Made by a program: the position numbers and the translations under genes. The notes under the pieces are model-generated. The model was not told the DNA's origin. It saw nothing but the letters and a program-made list of their open reading frames with translations, and searched no databases. A stretch of 32,588 nt of DNA from Marinobacter sp. (GTDB taxonomy: Bacteria; Pseudomonadota; Gammaproteobacteria; Pseudomonadales; Oleiphilaceae), in the NCBI GenBank assembly GCA_018623515.1, contig JAAZVL010000017.1:1-32588 (forward strand), given 5' to 3'. Positions 1 through 7,083 of this stretch are shown piece by piece. Each line of letters begins with the position of its first letter. Position 1 is the stretch's first letter.

Positions 1-595
1 CCCCACTGTCATAAACAACCGTATCCGAGCCGCTCGGAGTAACCCGGATCTGGTAATCGCCGGCTGGTACCTCAAGCGGACCAACGCTTTCTTGGAAAGC
101 AAACGAGAAGGTAGCCTCGGCAGGCAGCTCCGCACCGGCTGCCGTTACATACACATCAACGTCGCCACCGGCTTCCGGCGACAAATGCGCAACACGGAGA
201 CGGACAGAGTCCGCGCTTTCACGCTCGCCGTCGTCAGCAAGAATCAGCGGGGCGATAGTCTGGTCACCAACCTTCCCCACCGCAATCACATCATATTTCG
301 TATCAAAACGAAAAGAGGCGTCAGCCTCGATCACGCTTACCGTATCGCCACCCGGGAGAATGCCATCCACCGCGATTGAGGCCGAACCTGCATTCGGAGT
401 CAGCACCTTGGCCTGTTTGTAATCGGCCGCCGACACCACTGTTTCGTCATTCAGGCGCACATTCACCGCCGGCGCATCGGAAGAAGCATGAATGACCCGG
501 ACACTGGTTTTCGCCGGATCACTGTCACCATCGAAACACCCGGCCAACAACACACTACTGGCCGCCACCAAAGGCAAAGCAAATTTTGTATTCAT
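1..595 (-). CDS. DUF4397 domain lipoprotein, 3' end outside window
   Basis: Reading leftwards from ATG at 595 gives a protein that starts MNTKFALPLVAASSVLLAGC, a classic lipoprotein signal with the lipobox LLAGC (Cys20), so it is probably anchored in the envelope. After a short Asp-rich linker comes VRVIHASSDAPAVNV, the typical start of a DUF4397 domain, and a second similar segment (VRLRVAHLSPEAGGDVDVYV) follows about 100 residues later, so two tandem beta-rich repeats are likely. The reading frame stays open to base 1, so the C-terminus is missing here. The function of DUF4397 proteins is not established; they are secreted or surface beta-sandwich proteins. Start choice is firm because the lipobox sits at the normal distance. 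A short palindrome (GGTTCGAACC, 639-648) lies upstream. Confidence 0.82.
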   Translation of the reverse strand, partial: MNTKFALPLVAASSVLLAGCFDGDSDPAKTSVRVIHASSDAPAVNVRLNDETVVSAADYKQAKVLTPNAGSASIAVDGILPGGDTVSVIEADASFRFDTKYDVIAVGKVGDQTIAPLILADDGERESADSVRLRVAHLSPEAGGDVDVYVTAAGAELPAEATFSFAFQESVGPLEVPAGDYQIRVTPSGSDTVVYDSG

Positions 596-747
596 TGTCA
601 CTCATCCTCAATTGCGAGGTTGCAGATCAGGGTTTGATGGTTCGAACCTGCACAGATTCATTCCGTGAACTGTACGCAAAACAATCTACGGATGGGTGCA
701 ACAAACAGATTTACATTTTTTGACAACCGGACTTGCAAGACTGGAAG

Positions 748-996
748 CTAACGCTCATCCGCCAGCATGCGAAGTGTTCGAGCAGTCAGCCGCCCGGCAA
801 GCGGAGCGACGAAAATAACGAGCGGGAATGCCGAGCCCCAGGCCACGAGGAAGGCGGAGCCCCAGCGCTCCAGAAAGCCCTCGGTGAGCCCGGTATTAAT
901 AAACGTGATGATCCCTGACATCATCAGGGACATGATGCCGGACATGTAGAACGCGAAGACAAATTGATGAACACGGGCGAACTTTTGCTTGGACAT
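748..996 (-). CDS. DUF2798 family small membrane protein
   Basis: 82 residues from ATG at 996, preceded by a good ribosome binding site (GGAGA, about 6 nt spacing). The frame is open further upstream to 1179, but that extension lacks a ribosome site and would run into the divergent gene, so the short form is preferred. Two hydrophobic helices are visible (about residues 11-34 and 44-68), separated by a polar loop containing TGLTEGFLERW, and the tail is basic. This is the size and pattern of DUF2798 proteins, predicted inner-membrane proteins of unknown function. It is divergent from the DUF6279 lipoprotein gene and shares a short intergenic region with it. Confidence 0.72.
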   Translation of the reverse strand: MSKQKFARVHQFVFAFYMSGIMSLMMSGIITFINTGLTEGFLERWGSAFLVAWGSAFPLVIFVAPLAGRLTARTLRMLADER

Positions 997-1078
997 TGAA
1001 TCTCCATAAGTCAGGGCGTGGCGAGCTTCTGCCGGCTCCATCCGTTCCAGGTCCTGATTCGTAATATCTGGGACAGGG

Positions 1079-1102
1079 ATTGCATGATAATGAGCATGCA
1101 AT
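1079..1102. promoter_or_regulatory. Perfect inverted repeat in a divergent promoter region, candidate operator
   Basis: ATTGCATG, 8-nt spacer, CATGCAAT. The spacer and inner arm contain GATAAT (1086-1091), a good match to a sigma-70 -10 element for the rightward DUF6279 gene, so a bound dimer would cover the promoter. The right arm is followed by GTTTTT, but the stem is AT-rich and weak for a terminator. The regulator is unknown. Confidence 0.4.
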
Positions 1103-1136
1103 GTTTTTCCATAGGGCTTTACGCTGAGGCACCGTG

Positions 1137-2006
1137 ATGAGTTCTCTCGCCTACCAACCGGGCGCCGTGATTCGGGCAACCGTGGTATTCCTGACCATGG
1201 CGTTACTCTCGGCCTGCAGTTCGACGCGTATGGCCTACCGCTACGCGGATTGGGGCGTCAACTGGTGGGTCGAAGACTATGTCACCCTGACCAGCGAGCA
1301 GGAACAGCGGCTGGCGCAGGACCTCGACAACCTTCGCCAGTGGCATTGCACGACGGAACTGCCGCGCTACCGCCAGTGGCTGGATGAACTGGTGCGAGAT
1401 ACCCGGTCGGGCGATCTGGATCGGGCCAGGGTCGGCTACCATCAGCAGCGCCTGTTCGACTTCCTGCCCGGGTTACTGGAGCAGGCCGCACCGGCTGCCA
1501 CCAACTTGCTGGCATCTCTCAGCGACGAGCAGGTGGCGGAACTGGCCCGGAATATGGCAAGGAACCATCGGGAGATGGAGGAGAAATTTCTTCTCGATTC
1601 TCCCGAGGCACGGGCCGATGCCCGCGCCGAACGGACCATTGAGCGCATCGAAAACTGGCTTGGGCCTTTGAATACCCGGCAGCAGAAAATTGCCCGGGAG
1701 TGGTCGGAGAGCCGAGACCAACAGACCGAAATCTGGCTGGAGGGCCGCAGGAACTGGCAACTGGCTCTGCTTGAGGTTCTGGAGGACCGCGGCTCGCCGG
1801 GATTCCGCGAGCAGATCCGATACCTGTTGGTGAACTCGCAGGAGGTTCGCGGAGATGCCTACACGGCGATGATGGCCGAGAGCCTGGAGGCCATGGCCGA
1901 TCTGATGTATGAGCTGATCGAGGCCGGTGCGCCGTCGCATCTGGCGCACCTGGAAGAGAGAGCAACTGAGTTGCGGGGGGATTTCAGGGCGCTGACGTGT
2001 GCGTAA
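1137..2006 (+). CDS. DUF6279 family lipoprotein
   Basis: About 289 residues. The N-terminus has a hydrophobic stretch ending in the lipobox LLSAC followed by SSTRMAYRYADWGVNWWVEDY, the characteristic opening of DUF6279 proteins. The rest is largely helical and rich in Glu, Arg and Gln, without membrane segments, so a periplasmic lipid-anchored protein is expected; function is unknown. I chose ATG 1137 over the adjacent GTG 1134 because TGAGG at 1125-1129 is better spaced for it. It is monocistronic: convergent with the short-chain dehydrogenase at 2077, with a GGGGTC palindrome between them. A family-level call only; no catalytic residues are recognisable. Confidence 0.8.
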   Translation: MSSLAYQPGAVIRATVVFLTMALLSACSSTRMAYRYADWGVNWWVEDYVTLTSEQEQRLAQDLDNLRQWHCTTELPRYRQWLDELVRDTRSGDLDRARVGYHQQRLFDFLPGLLEQAAPAATNLLASLSDEQVAELARNMARNHREMEEKFLLDSPEARADARAERTIERIENWLGPLNTRQQKIAREWSESRDQQTEIWLEGRRNWQLALLEVLEDRGSPGFREQIRYLLVNSQEVRGDAYTAMMAESLEAMADLMYELIEAGAPSHLAHLEERATELRGDFRALTCA

Positions 2007-2024
2007 AGATGGGGTCATCGCACA

Positions 2025-2054
2025 GGGGTCTGATGAACAAGTTCATCTGACCCC
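2025..2054. repeat. GGGGTC palindromic repeat, copy 1 (ATGAA subtype)
   Basis: 30-nt near-palindrome: arms GGGGTC-T-GATGAAC and GTTCATC-T-GACCCC with an AA centre, one T:T mismatch at arm position 7. A half-copy GGGGTCATC precedes it at 2011-2019. It is followed by AACTTC, a flank shared with other copies. Lies between convergent genes, 22 nt past the stop of the minus-strand gene. Confidence 0.85.
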
Positions 2055-2076
2055 AACTTCACACCAGCCTCCCCCA

Positions 2077-2847
2077 TCAAATCGTCAGGTAACCACCATC
2101 AGCATTGATACAAGCCCCGGTGGTATAACTCGACGCTCCAGACACCAGATACAGAACCGTCCCCGCCATCTCATCCGGATCCGCCACACGCTTCATGGGA
2201 ATGTGCGCCATGGCCTGTTTCTTGATGGCTTCATTGGTGGTCAGGGCGCTGGCGAACTTGGTATCGGTCAGGCCCGGGAGCAATGCGTTGACGCGGATAT
2301 TCTGCTGGCCCAGTTCCATGGCAAAGGACTTGGTCATGGAAATCACCGCCGCTTTGGTAACGGAGTAGATACCCTGGAAATGACCAGGGTTCACGCCGTT
2401 GACGGAGGCCACGTTGACGATCGCGCCGCCCCCATGTTTCTTCATCATCTGGGCACCGCGTGCACACATGAAGAAATAGCCGCGGATGTTCACGTCTACG
2501 GTCTTCTGGAAGGCGCCGAGGTCAGTGTCCTCCACCGGTCCGAAATAAGGATTGGCGGCCGCATTGTTGACCAGGATGTCCAGCTTGCCGTGTGCCTTGT
2601 CGATATGCTCCCAGATGGCCTCGATCTGATCCATTTCCCCGATATGGCAGGCAATCGCCTCGGCGCTGCCACCCTCCTCACGGATGCTGCTGGCAACCTT
2701 CTCGCAGCCATCAATCTTGCGGCTGCTGACAATGACGTGAGCCCCATAGTGCGCGAGGGTCCGGGCAACGCTCTCGCCGATACCACGGCTGGCGCCCGTG
2801 ACCAGCGCCACCTTACCGGACAGATCGAACAGGTTCTTGGTACTCAT
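2077..2847 (-). CDS. Short-chain dehydrogenase/reductase (SDR), operon's last gene
   Basis: 256 residues, classical SDR length. Cofactor motif TGASRGIG at 17-24, NNAA at 94-97, catalytic Ser148 in NVASVNG, and Tyr161-x3-Lys165 (YSVTK) are all present. The C-terminal NADGGYLTI is typical of FabG-like enzymes that act on hydroxyacyl or ketoacyl substrates with NAD(P)(H). ATG 2847 has AGGGG 7 nt upstream. It starts 17 nt after the histidine phosphatase and is the last gene of the minus-strand set that begins with the acyl-CoA dehydrogenase. Given that company I infer oxidation of a 3-hydroxyacyl-CoA or a related alcohol, but the exact substrate cannot be read from sequence. Similar SDRs accompany ACAD11-like clusters. 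Confidence 0.88.
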   Translation of the reverse strand: MSTKNLFDLSGKVALVTGASRGIGESVARTLAHYGAHVIVSSRKIDGCEKVASSIREEGGSAEAIACHIGEMDQIEAIWEHIDKAHGKLDILVNNAAANPYFGPVEDTDLGAFQKTVDVNIRGYFFMCARGAQMMKKHGGGAIVNVASVNGVNPGHFQGIYSVTKAAVISMTKSFAMELGQQNIRVNALLPGLTDTKFASALTTNEAIKKQAMAHIPMKRVADPDEMAGTVLYLVSGASSYTTGACINADGGYLTI

Positions 2848-2864
2848 GGATTTCCCCTAATGCG

Positions 2865-3554
2865 TTATCGGAATGTCACCAGGGCGGGGTCTTCCGCCTC
2901 CAGGTGGCTATAGTTATTGAAGACGGCCAGACTGCGACGAGGGCCGGAATACAGGATGCGGGAGACGCTGGTGTTGGCGATGACATTGTTCACCGCCAGC
3001 GCTTTTTCATCGGAGAGCTCCAGCAAGTGCTGGGCAATGACAGCTATCGGGCCGCCAGAGGTGGAAACCAGCACATCACCGCCATCGGCGTAACCGATCA
3101 GCTCATCCAGTGCGGCAATGACCCGTGCCTGAAACGCGCCCCAGGTCTCGGCGTATTCATTGTCAAACTCACCGCTGATCCAGCGCGCCATGGCTTCCTC
3201 GAAGACCTGCTGGAACAGCCGCGCAGGTTTGGGAAAGGCCGCCATATCCCGGGCCATGACCTGCCGGTCCGCCCATTCCGGCTTCAATCGCTCGACCACC
3301 TGCATGTGGTCGAACTCGTTCAGACCTTCGACCGCCTGCATATCCGGCAGGGCCTGGCCGAAGCCTGAGGCGATGGCTTCGACGGTTTCCCGATGGCGCT
3401 CCATGTTGCCGCCGAACACCGCGTTGGGCGTAACTTTACCCGCGAGCCAGCGACCGAGCACCTGCCCCTGCTCCCAACCCCGGGGAGACAACTGGTCGTA
3501 GTTGTCCTTGCCGAAACTGGCCTGGCCGTGTCGGATCAGATAGATGGTCGCCAT
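2865..3554 (-). CDS. Histidine phosphatase (phosphoglycerate mutase-like) family protein
   Basis: 229 residues. The N-terminal IRHGQASFG carries Arg8-His9-Gly10, the phospho-accepting histidine motif, and GGNMERHRETVEA (48-60) supplies the second arginine (Arg53). At the position of the usual second catalytic histidine (VSHGG) the protein reads VSTSGGPI, so that histidine is replaced by Ser166. This implies altered or weak phosphatase chemistry, or a subfamily with its own mechanism. The start codon overlaps the stop of the upstream kinase gene by one base (TAATG), so translation is probably coupled. In an operon with a kinase acting on acyl-CoAs, I infer a role in removing or proofreading a phosphate; family members are otherwise diverse. 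Confidence 0.85.
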   Translation of the reverse strand: MATIYLIRHGQASFGKDNYDQLSPRGWEQGQVLGRWLAGKVTPNAVFGGNMERHRETVEAIASGFGQALPDMQAVEGLNEFDHMQVVERLKPEWADRQVMARDMAAFPKPARLFQQVFEEAMARWISGEFDNEYAETWGAFQARVIAALDELIGYADGGDVLVSTSGGPIAVIAQHLLELSDEKALAVNNVIANTSVSRILYSGPRRSLAVFNNYSHLEAEDPALVTFR

Positions 3555-4618
3555 TACAGAGTGCTCTCACTGATCAGCCGCTGACAGCGCTTTTCAAGAT
3601 AATTGGCGGCGTGGCCGAAGGCGGCAAAACGTTTGTCTTTGGTCTGGCCGTGGTAGAAGCGGTAGTAGATCTGCTGGATGATCACCGCCAGCCGGAATAG
3701 ACCATAAATTTCGTAAAAATCGAAATTGTCGGCATGGAAGCCCGACTTTTCCATGTAGTACTCCACCACTTCCTTACGGGTCAGCATTCCCGGCCGGTGA
3801 GTGGGCTGGCGCCGGAGCATCTGGAACGGCCCCTCGTCATCTGCCTCGATCCAGTAGGCCAGGCTGTTACCCAAATCCATCAGGGGATCGCCGATGGTGG
3901 CCATTTCCCAGTCCAAAACACCAATCACTTCGAAGGGATTTTCGGGGTTCAGCACCACGTTGTCGAAGCGAAAATCGTTATGAATCACAACCTGCGCGAT
4001 GTCTTCCGGCATCTTGTCATTGAGCCAGTTCATCACCGCCTCGAAATCACCCACATCTTCAGTCCGGGCCTTGCGGAACCGATCGCTCCAACCGCCTATC
4101 TGGCGTTGCACGTAACCGGCGCCCTTACCCAACTTGTCCAGGCCTGCGGCCTTGGCGTCCACCAGATGCAGATCCACCAGTTTGTCGATCACGTTAAGGC
4201 AAAGCTTGCGGGTGTCGGATTCGCTCAGTTCGAAATCCTTCGGAAAGTCCTGCCGAAGGATGATCCCCTTCAGGCGCTCCATAACGTAGAAATCGCAACC
4301 CAGTACATCGTGATCGTCGCAGATGGCGACGATATTCGGCACGTAGGGGTAGACCGGCTTCAACGCCTGCATGACCCGCGCTTCCCGGAGCATGTCATGG
4401 GCGGATTTGGCGATCTTGCCGAACGGCGGCCGGCGCAGAACGAAGGACTGGTCACCGTAATCCACCTGATAGGTCAGGTTGGAGGCTCCACCCGGGTACT
4501 GTTTGATGGAAGGCTGGCCTTCCAGACCCGGGATCGCCTGCTTCATGAACCGGTCAACAGCGCCGACATCCAGTTCTTCACCCTCACGGATATCCACCGC
4601 CTGATCGATCTGTGTCAT
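3554..4618 (-). CDS. APH-type phosphotransferase, ACAD10/11-like hydroxyacyl-CoA kinase candidate
   Basis: 354 residues with an aminoglycoside-phosphotransferase/choline-kinase fold. Visible elements: a Gly-rich nucleotide region YPGGASNLTYQV (41-52), an ATP-lysine region around FVLRRPPFGK (59-68), the Brenner motif HNDFRFDN (213-220; catalytic Asp215, Asn220) and the metal-binding DWEMATIGDP (236-245). PFGKIAKSAHDMLREARVM is typical of the ACAD10/ACAD11 kinase domain rather than of antibiotic kinases. Known relatives include the kinase half of human ACAD10/11 and the LvaA kinase of Pseudomonas levulinate breakdown, which phosphorylate the 4-hydroxyl of 4-hydroxyacyl-CoAs. ATG 4618 has AGGAGA about 6 nt upstream. 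It lies 30 nt after an SDR and overlaps the phosphatase gene. The substrate is an inference. Confidence 0.85.
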   Translation of the reverse strand: MTQIDQAVDIREGEELDVGAVDRFMKQAIPGLEGQPSIKQYPGGASNLTYQVDYGDQSFVLRRPPFGKIAKSAHDMLREARVMQALKPVYPYVPNIVAICDDHDVLGCDFYVMERLKGIILRQDFPKDFELSESDTRKLCLNVIDKLVDLHLVDAKAAGLDKLGKGAGYVQRQIGGWSDRFRKARTEDVGDFEAVMNWLNDKMPEDIAQVVIHNDFRFDNVVLNPENPFEVIGVLDWEMATIGDPLMDLGNSLAYWIEADDEGPFQMLRRQPTHRPGMLTRKEVVEYYMEKSGFHADNFDFYEIYGLFRLAVIIQQIYYRFYHGQTKDKRFAAFGHAANYLEKRCQRLISESTL

Positions 4619-4648
4619 TCACGTTCTCCTGTGGTCTGTTCTGGCCAC

Positions 4649-5470
4649 TCAGGCGTTTGCCTTGCCGCCCATCTTGTTCATCCAGCGCTTGCTCTCCTGA
4701 TGCATCAGCCAGTCAAAAGCCCAGGGCGCATGGCGCTTCAGCACCCACATCCGGCGTTCTTTCGCATGGGGCAGCACCCAGAAGCTTTTGTCCTTCACGC
4801 TCCGGACAATATCCTCGGCCACATCCTCGGCCGTGATGTTCGAGCGTTTCATCAGCTTGTTCACGTTCTGCTGGATGCCAGGGATGTCCGAGCGCATGGT
4901 GCTGGCCAGGTTGGTCTGGAAGAACGCCGGGCATACACAGCTGACGTGGATACCTGCATCCCGCAGCTCCTGGCTCAGTGTCTCGGACAGGGCAATCACG
5001 CCGGCCTTGGAAACATTGTAGCTGTCCATCAACGGCGCCAACATCAGCCCGGCCATGGAAGCAACGTTCACAAACGCCCCTGAGCCCTGCTGTTTGAACA
5101 GCGGCGTAAAGGCCTTACAGCCACGCACCACGCCCAGCACGTTGATGTCCAGGATCCACTCCCAATCGGCCATGGTGGTGTCTTCAATGGAGCCCGCTGA
5201 AGCCACTCCAGCGTTGTTCACGACAACGTCCACACCACCCCACTTCTTCTCAAGGTCATCCCGGACTTTCTCGAAGTCCGTCAGCCGGCGCACATCACAT
5301 TCGACAAAATAGCCTTCGCCGCCATCCCTGTTAATCTCCTGCTCCACGGCCACGCCCTGATCCGGGTTGATATCCCCGATACAGACCCTGGCGCCTTCTT
5401 TGGCGTAACGCAGCGCAATGGCGCGACCAAGACCAGAGGCCCCGCCGGTAATGAATACTCTCTGTGTCAT
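4649..5470 (-). CDS. Short-chain dehydrogenase/reductase (SDR)
   Basis: 273 residues. TGGASGLG (8-15), DI at the NAD-selecting end of strand 2 (GDINP), NNAG (85-88), Ser138 (NVASMAG) and Tyr151-x3-Lys155 (YNVSK) are all intact. The C-terminal extension, with FWVLPHAKERRMWVLKRHAPWAFDWLM, is longer than in FabG and resembles SDRs described as acyl-lipid or long-chain alcohol dehydrogenases. It lies between the acyl-CoA dehydrogenase (260 nt upstream, with a large inverted repeat in the gap) and the kinase (30 nt downstream). I infer oxidation of a hydroxylated acyl intermediate. The ribosome site is weak (AGAGAG), but no better start is present. Confidence 0.87.
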   Translation of the reverse strand: MTQRVFITGGASGLGRAIALRYAKEGARVCIGDINPDQGVAVEQEINRDGGEGYFVECDVRRLTDFEKVRDDLEKKWGGVDVVVNNAGVASAGSIEDTTMADWEWILDINVLGVVRGCKAFTPLFKQQGSGAFVNVASMAGLMLAPLMDSYNVSKAGVIALSETLSQELRDAGIHVSCVCPAFFQTNLASTMRSDIPGIQQNVNKLMKRSNITAEDVAEDIVRSVKDKSFWVLPHAKERRMWVLKRHAPWAFDWLMHQESKRWMNKMGGKANA

Positions 5471-5570
5471 CGTTGTATCTCTCTGTCACGTTTATAGTTC
5501 GTGTTCTTTTTTCGGTGCAAGAGCCAGCTGATCAGTGCCCCGATACCAGTGGCAAACTCCCAAACTTTGA

Positions 5571-5685
5571 GGGAGCGGGTGGGAGACGGTTTCTGAAACT
5601 GTGCGGAGCCATGGATGGCGGAGCTCAAGCGTCACAGGGACGTGCCGAAGGAGCGGGTTTCAGAAACCGTCTCCCACCCGCTCCC
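5571..5685. repeat. 29-bp perfect inverted repeat with GCCATGGATGGC loop
   Basis: Arms 5571-5599 and 5657-5685 are exact reverse complements over 29 nt, enclosing a 57-nt loop that contains GCCATGGATGGC and TCACAGGGACGT. Each arm holds the small palindrome GTTTCTGAAAC. The element fills much of the 260-nt gap between the acyl-CoA dehydrogenase stop and the next gene of the same operon, and there is no T-tract at either side, so it does not look like a simple terminator. It resembles a mobile intergenic repeat; no coding gene is seen in the gap. Confidence 0.85.
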
Positions 5686-5730
5686 CGCACCCAAGTCAGA
5701 GGCTTGCCGATCCAGGCTCCCAGGCCGACT

Positions 5731-6942
5731 TCAGAGCTTGTACTTCCGAAGCTCAAGCCGAGCCACCATAGCCCGATGAACCTCATCCGGCCCATCCGCC
5801 AACCGCAAAACCCGAGCGTAACCAAACAATGCCGTCAGAGGGAAATCATCATCACTGACCCCCGCTCCCCCATGAATCTGGATCGCATCATCCACAATCT
5901 TCTGCAACATCGACGGCACCACCGCCTTGATCATGGAGACCTCCTGCAACGCCCCCATGATGCCCTTGGTATCGAGCGCCCAGGCGCACTTCAGGGTCAG
6001 CAGACGGGCCTGCTCGATGGACATCCGTGCGTTGGCAATGATGTCCGGGTTGCCACCCAACTTGGCGATCGGCCGACCAAAAGCCTCCCGTGTGGTCGCC
6101 CTCTTGATCAGCAACTCCAGTGCGCGCTCGGCAGCACCGATTGCCCGCATGCAGTGGTGTACGCGCCCCGGCCCCAGACGGCCCTGGGCGATTTCAAACC
6201 CACGGCCCGGGCCGGCGATGATGGCGCTCTTGGGCAAACGTACGTTATCGAACAGGACCTGACCATGGCCGTAGGGCTCGTCGTAGGCTCCGAAGACCGG
6301 CAACATGCGTTCGATGGTGATGCCCGGAGTATCCAGCGGCACCAGCACCATGGAGTGTTGACGGTGTTTGTGGGCATCCGGGTCAGTCAGCCCCATGAAG
6401 ATGCCAACCTTGCAGTCCGGGTGACCGATTCCGGTACTCCACCATTTGCGTCCGTTCAGCACCACTTCGTCGCCTTCAACGATGGCGGTGGCTTCCATGT
6501 TGGTGGCATCGGATGAGGCAACCGCCGGCTCGGTCATGCAGAAGGCTGAGCGGATTTCACCGCTGAGCAGTCTGGGCAACCACTCGGCCTTTTGCTCCTC
6601 GGAACCATAGTGGATCAGCACTTCCATATTGCCGGTATCCGGCGCGTTGCAGTTGAAAATTTCCGGCGCAATGAAGCTGCGGCCGGTTTCTTCCGCGATG
6701 AGGGCATAATCCGAGTTGAGCAGGCCACAACCGTATTTGTCGTCCGGGAAGAACATGTTCCAGAGCCCCTGGGCTTTGGCCTTTTCCTTGAGCTCCCGGA
6801 TGATCGGCAGCACAACCCAGCGGTTTTCCTGCGAAGCCAGTTCTTTGTGGTACTGCTCTTCGATGGGGTAAATCTCATCCTTCATGAATTGCTTCACGCG
6901 GTTGAGATAATCCTGGCCTTTTTCGGAGATATTGAAGTCCAT
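5731..6942 (-). CDS. Acyl-CoA dehydrogenase, ACAD10/11 type
   Basis: 403 residues, full length for the family. FAD-contact segment FCMTEPAVASSDAT (134-147), WWSTG (167-171), TREAFGRPI (284-292) and QIHGGAGVSDDD (355-366) are present. The C-terminal signature is LRLADGPDEVH (379-389) instead of the YEGT of medium-chain enzymes, so the usual catalytic Glu position carries Asp; this ADGPDEVH motif is a hallmark of the ACAD10/ACAD11 group. Those enzymes work with an APH-type kinase, which here is encoded two genes downstream. The reaction is expected to be flavin-dependent elimination from a 4-phosphoacyl-CoA to give an enoyl-CoA, although ordinary acyl-CoA oxidation is also possible. ATG 6942 has GAGG 8 nt upstream. 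First gene of the operon, divergent from the LysR gene. Confidence 0.9.
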   Translation of the reverse strand: MDFNISEKGQDYLNRVKQFMKDEIYPIEEQYHKELASQENRWVVLPIIRELKEKAKAQGLWNMFFPDDKYGCGLLNSDYALIAEETGRSFIAPEIFNCNAPDTGNMEVLIHYGSEEQKAEWLPRLLSGEIRSAFCMTEPAVASSDATNMEATAIVEGDEVVLNGRKWWSTGIGHPDCKVGIFMGLTDPDAHKHRQHSMVLVPLDTPGITIERMLPVFGAYDEPYGHGQVLFDNVRLPKSAIIAGPGRGFEIAQGRLGPGRVHHCMRAIGAAERALELLIKRATTREAFGRPIAKLGGNPDIIANARMSIEQARLLTLKCAWALDTKGIMGALQEVSMIKAVVPSMLQKIVDDAIQIHGGAGVSDDDFPLTALFGYARVLRLADGPDEVHRAMVARLELRKYKL

Positions 6943-7030
6943 TATCTGTCCTCACTGATTCTGAAAAGCCGGCGACATTTTGCGCCTGTTGGGACCAGTC
7001 TAGGCAGGACCAAGGTATTAGACGACTGAA

Positions 7031-7066
7031 TTATTCTTATCGTTTACCATTATCGCGACTTATTCG
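7031..7066. promoter_or_regulatory. TTATCG/TTATTC repeat cluster between divergent LysR and acyl-CoA dehydrogenase genes
   Basis: Within 36 nt of the 141-nt divergent gap there are TTATTC (7031), TTATCG (7037), TTATCG (7050) and TTATTC (7060). This AT-rich block is the most plausible place for the operator of the adjacent LysR regulator and for overlapping promoters. No clean -35/-10 pair can be assigned. Confidence 0.35.
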
Positions 7067-7083
7067 AAAAACGGACCCGAGAT

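Noticed and set aside
3554-4618. Aminoglycoside resistance kinase
   Set aside because: The APH fold is shared, but the sequence around the Gly-rich loop and the gene context match the ACAD10/11 kinase group, not antibiotic kinases.
3734-5083. Long open frame of 449 codons on the plus strand
   Set aside because: It lies antisense to the kinase and SDR genes, which have complete family motifs; the frame is open because of GC-rich codon use on the other strand.
5464-6516. Open frame of 350 codons on the plus strand across the inverted repeat
   Set aside because: It runs through the intergenic repeat and antisense through the acyl-CoA dehydrogenase; composition is low-complexity and no motif is visible.
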